This document shows, in pieces, positions 5,418 through 6,485 of a stretch of DNA of 6,485 nucleotides. Each line of letters begins with the position of its first letter. The first letter of the stretch is position 1. The position numbers and the translations under genes are program-made. Below the pieces are notes generated by a model that saw nothing but the letters and a program-made list of their open reading frames with translations, searched no databases and had not been told where the DNA came from. The stretch covers positions 1,355,422 to 1,361,906 of the forward strand of contig CP070719.1 in the NCBI GenBank assembly GCA_020350725.1, written 5' to 3'. The DNA is from a bacterium (GTDB lineage: Bacteria > BMS3Abin14).

Positions 5418-5446
5418 TTGTCTAAAAGGGCTAAAAAAAATAAATT
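5418..5446 (+). promoter_or_regulatory. Candidate sigma-70 promoter of the small protein/nucleotidyltransferase pair
   Basis: TTGTCT (5418-5423) and TAAATT (5441-5446) are separated by 17 nt; each matches four of six consensus bases. The stretch is strikingly A-rich compared with its surroundings. Transcription would begin near 5453, about 18 nt before the GTG at 5471, leaving room for the ribosome binding site. Confidence 0.45.
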
Positions 5447-5470
5447 AATCAATAAGTTGGAGAATAAACG

Positions 5471-5692
5471 GTGATCAAGAACCCCCGTCTCATAAGGAAA
5501 TTCGAGGAGGATCTGGCCAGGAGCCAGGGAAGCCCTGATTATGAAAAAGCCCTTCGGATCTTTACCGACCTCTGGGAGGAAGGAAGGGCACTGGGGGTTC
5601 TTCCCACCAGGGACCCATTGGACGGAATAGAGACCGACATCAGGATCGCACGGATCCTACATTCATGTTCAAAAATCTCCTCTCCAAAATAG
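5471..5692 (+). CDS. Small acidic-helical protein paired with a nucleotidyltransferase
   Basis: 73 aa from a GTG start; GGAG (5459-5462) lies 8 nt upstream. Residues 1-38 look helical (IRKFEEDLARS, DYEKALRIFTDLWEEGRALG), followed by VLPTRDPLDGIETDIRIARIL (43-63) and a short tail. No signal peptide, membrane segment, cysteine cluster or DNA-binding helix-turn-helix is evident. I recognise the layout, a roughly 70-aa protein with LW.E...LG and DPL.GIE.DI.iAR motifs in front of a nucleotidyltransferase, as recurring in environmental proteobacterial genomes, but have no name for it. Its last 28 nt overlap the next gene in another frame, so the two are probably translationally coupled. It may be a partner or antitoxin of the nucleotidyltransferase; that is inference. 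Confidence 0.75.
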   Translation: MIKNPRLIRKFEEDLARSQGSPDYEKALRIFTDLWEEGRALGVLPTRDPLDGIETDIRIARILHSCSKISSPK

Positions 5693-6234
5693 GCCGGACC
5701 CTGACAGCACAGGGAATCCCCTATATGGTCATTGGGGGACAGGCTCTCCTCCTCCACGGAGAGCCCCGCCTGACCAAGGATATCGACGTCACTCTGGGGG
5801 CGGAAACGGACAGACTGCCCGATGTCCTCGAACTCCTCGGCAAAATTGGCCTGAGACCGGCCACCGAGGGGGTGGAGGACTTTGTCCGTCGGACAATGGT
5901 CCTGCCCGCCCTGGATACTGTGACGGGGATCCGGGTGGATTTCATCTTTTCCTTCACCCCTTATAAGAAGGAGGCGATCTCAAGGTCCCGAAAGGTGTCG
6001 GTGGGCGGAGAGGATGTGGCTTTCGCCGCCGCCGAGGACCTGATCATCCACAAGATCTTCGCGGGGAGGCCACGGGACCTCGAGGACATTCGGTCGGTGC
6101 TGCTCAGGAACCCTTCCCTGGACCTGGATTATATCCGGCGATGGCTTGGGGAATTCGACGCCGGGGAGGAAGGCGGGGGATTTCTGGATGCCTTCGAGGG
6201 CATCCGGACCGACCTGGCCGATTCACAGTCATGA
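5665..6234 (+). CDS. Nucleotidyltransferase-fold protein (AbiEii/DUF6036-like)
   Basis: 189 aa. The signature of the minimal nucleotidyltransferase fold is complete: Gly24-Gly25 in MVIGGQALLLHG, Asp39 and Asp41 in RLTKDIDV as the metal-binding pair, and Asp92 in RVDFIF as the probable third acid. AAAEDLIIHKIFAGRPRDLEDI (121-142) matches the C-terminal helix motif of AbiEii/DUF1814-like and DUF6036-like proteins, with Lys130, Arg135, Asp138 and Asp141. Such proteins transfer a nucleotide to RNA or protein targets, and several are toxins of type IV toxin-antitoxin or phage-defence systems; the substrate here is unknown. The start has no good ribosome binding site, but it overlaps the preceding gene by 28 nt, which fits coupled translation. 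Starting at Met21 would remove the first helix. The AbiEi antitoxin usual for AbiEii is absent. Confidence 0.85.
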   Translation: MFKNLLSKIGRTLTAQGIPYMVIGGQALLLHGEPRLTKDIDVTLGAETDRLPDVLELLGKIGLRPATEGVEDFVRRTMVLPALDTVTGIRVDFIFSFTPYKKEAISRSRKVSVGGEDVAFAAAEDLIIHKIFAGRPRDLEDIRSVLLRNPSLDLDYIRRWLGEFDAGEEGGGFLDAFEGIRTDLADSQS

Positions 6235-6345
6235 GTGACCAAACTTAGGGTGACGGGAGAAGGAGAGTGACGAGCAAGGGGAGAAAGTGACCGGTGGGGT
6301 CGCGGTGAAAATCCCCTGATTGTTGATCGCCCATTTCCCATTTCC
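6235..6345 (+). repeat. GTGAC-containing repeat stretch and CCCATTT heptamers
   Basis: GTGAC recurs at 6235, 6250, 6267 and 6287, separated by purine-rich sequence, right after the nucleotidyltransferase stop codon. Two CCCATTT heptamers and a partial third fill 6330-6345. CGGAG (6345-6349) and CTCCG (6354-6358) form a short stem, but it is not followed directly by a T-run. No gene is credible here. Confidence 0.55.
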
Positions 6346-6407
6346 GGAGATCACTCCGAGGTTCGCCCCCGGAAGCCCTCTGGTATTTCTTTTTCGCTTC
6401 ATTCACC

Positions 6408-6428
6408 CAAAATTACGTGGTAATTTTG
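6408..6428. promoter_or_regulatory. 9+3+9 inverted repeat, possible operator
   Basis: CAAAATTAC (6408-6416) and GTAATTTTG (6420-6428) are perfect reverse complements around GTG. The arms are AT-rich within GC-rich DNA, and the centre is about 43 nt upstream of the -10 box at 6459. A dimeric regulator site is the simplest reading; a terminator is less likely because no T-run follows. Confidence 0.45.
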
Positions 6429-6458
6429 AGGGCCGGTACCTTGGGTCCTGGCGCGCGG

Positions 6459-6481
6459 TATAATTGGACTGTGAAGGGAGG
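6459..6481 (+). promoter_or_regulatory. Candidate -10 box and ribosome binding site for a gene beyond the right edge
   Basis: TATAAT (6459-6464) is a perfect sigma-70 -10 hexamer, and GGGAGG (6476-6481) is a good Shine-Dalgarno match 11 nt further on. There is no good -35 at 17 nt (GTACCT-like at best); TTGGGT at 6441 is only 12 nt away. Weak -35 promoters often depend on an activator, which would fit the upstream inverted repeat. The start codon would lie just outside the window. Confidence 0.4.
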
Positions 6482-6485
6482 CTCA

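Noticed and set aside
5665-6234. Assignment as a classic AbiE toxin
   Set aside because: The fold motifs fit, but the protein is shorter than typical AbiEii and the helix-turn-helix antitoxin AbiEi is missing, so no gene symbol is given.
6345-6394. Intrinsic terminator after the nucleotidyltransferase gene
   Set aside because: The only clear stem (CGGAG/CTCCG) has five pairs and is separated by about 25 nt from the TTTCTTTTT run.

Overview
The window looks like a chromosomal segment of a GC-rich Gram-negative bacterium with an outer membrane, probably of deltaproteobacterial (Desulfobacterota) or similar environmental type. The basis is a lipoprotein-like gene, a CHASE2/HD-GYP c-di-GMP protein with a FecR-domain partner, strong GC bias in the genes, and AT-richer spacers full of short-period repeats. 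The phylum is an inference; there is no rRNA or marker gene, and I see no tRNA, CRISPR array, transposase or phage gene.

Layout, left to right. Positions 1-358 are repeat-filled and gene-free. Positions 359-1141 (minus) encode a probable lipoprotein with a fibronectin type III domain and a carboxypeptidase-regulatory-like domain; its upstream side has hairpin-forming sequence (1093-1124 and 1164-1241). Positions 1142-1986 are a second long repeat mosaic. Positions 1987-2145 (minus) hold a possible 52-codon gene. Positions 2232-5178 (plus) are a two-gene operon: a membrane CHASE2-GAF-HD-GYP protein (c-di-GMP phosphodiesterase by motif) and an exported FecR-domain protein, 19 nt apart. A perfect 18-bp palindrome and a third repeat cluster follow. 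Positions 5471-6234 (plus) are a 73-aa protein overlapping a 189-aa nucleotidyltransferase-fold protein (AbiEii/DUF6036-like), with a plausible sigma-70 promoter in front. The right edge (6235-6485) has more short repeats, a 9+3+9 inverted repeat, a perfect TATAAT box and a Shine-Dalgarno-like GGGAGG, so a plus-strand gene probably starts just outside the window.

How the genes may work together: the FecR protein would sit in the periplasm, where the CHASE2 sensor domain also lies, so ligand or stress sensing could pass through the membrane to cytoplasmic c-di-GMP breakdown. The nucleotidyltransferase pair looks like an independent accessory cassette of toxin-antitoxin-like organisation, with function unproven.

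The most unusual feature is the intergenic DNA. At least six families with different sequences (TCCAGAG, GTGAACN, TTTGGAT, CGAATCA, CTAAGAG/ATAAGTG, CCCATTT) share an exact 7-bp period; other families have period 8 or about 9. Copies differ by whole heptamers, switch from one family to another without losing phase, occur in inverted pairs, and are reused as modules (92/100 identity between 1-100 and 1581-1680; a 32-bp perfect match between 1743-1774 and 5290-5321). From memory they resemble the heptanucleotide STRR repeats described in filamentous cyanobacteria.
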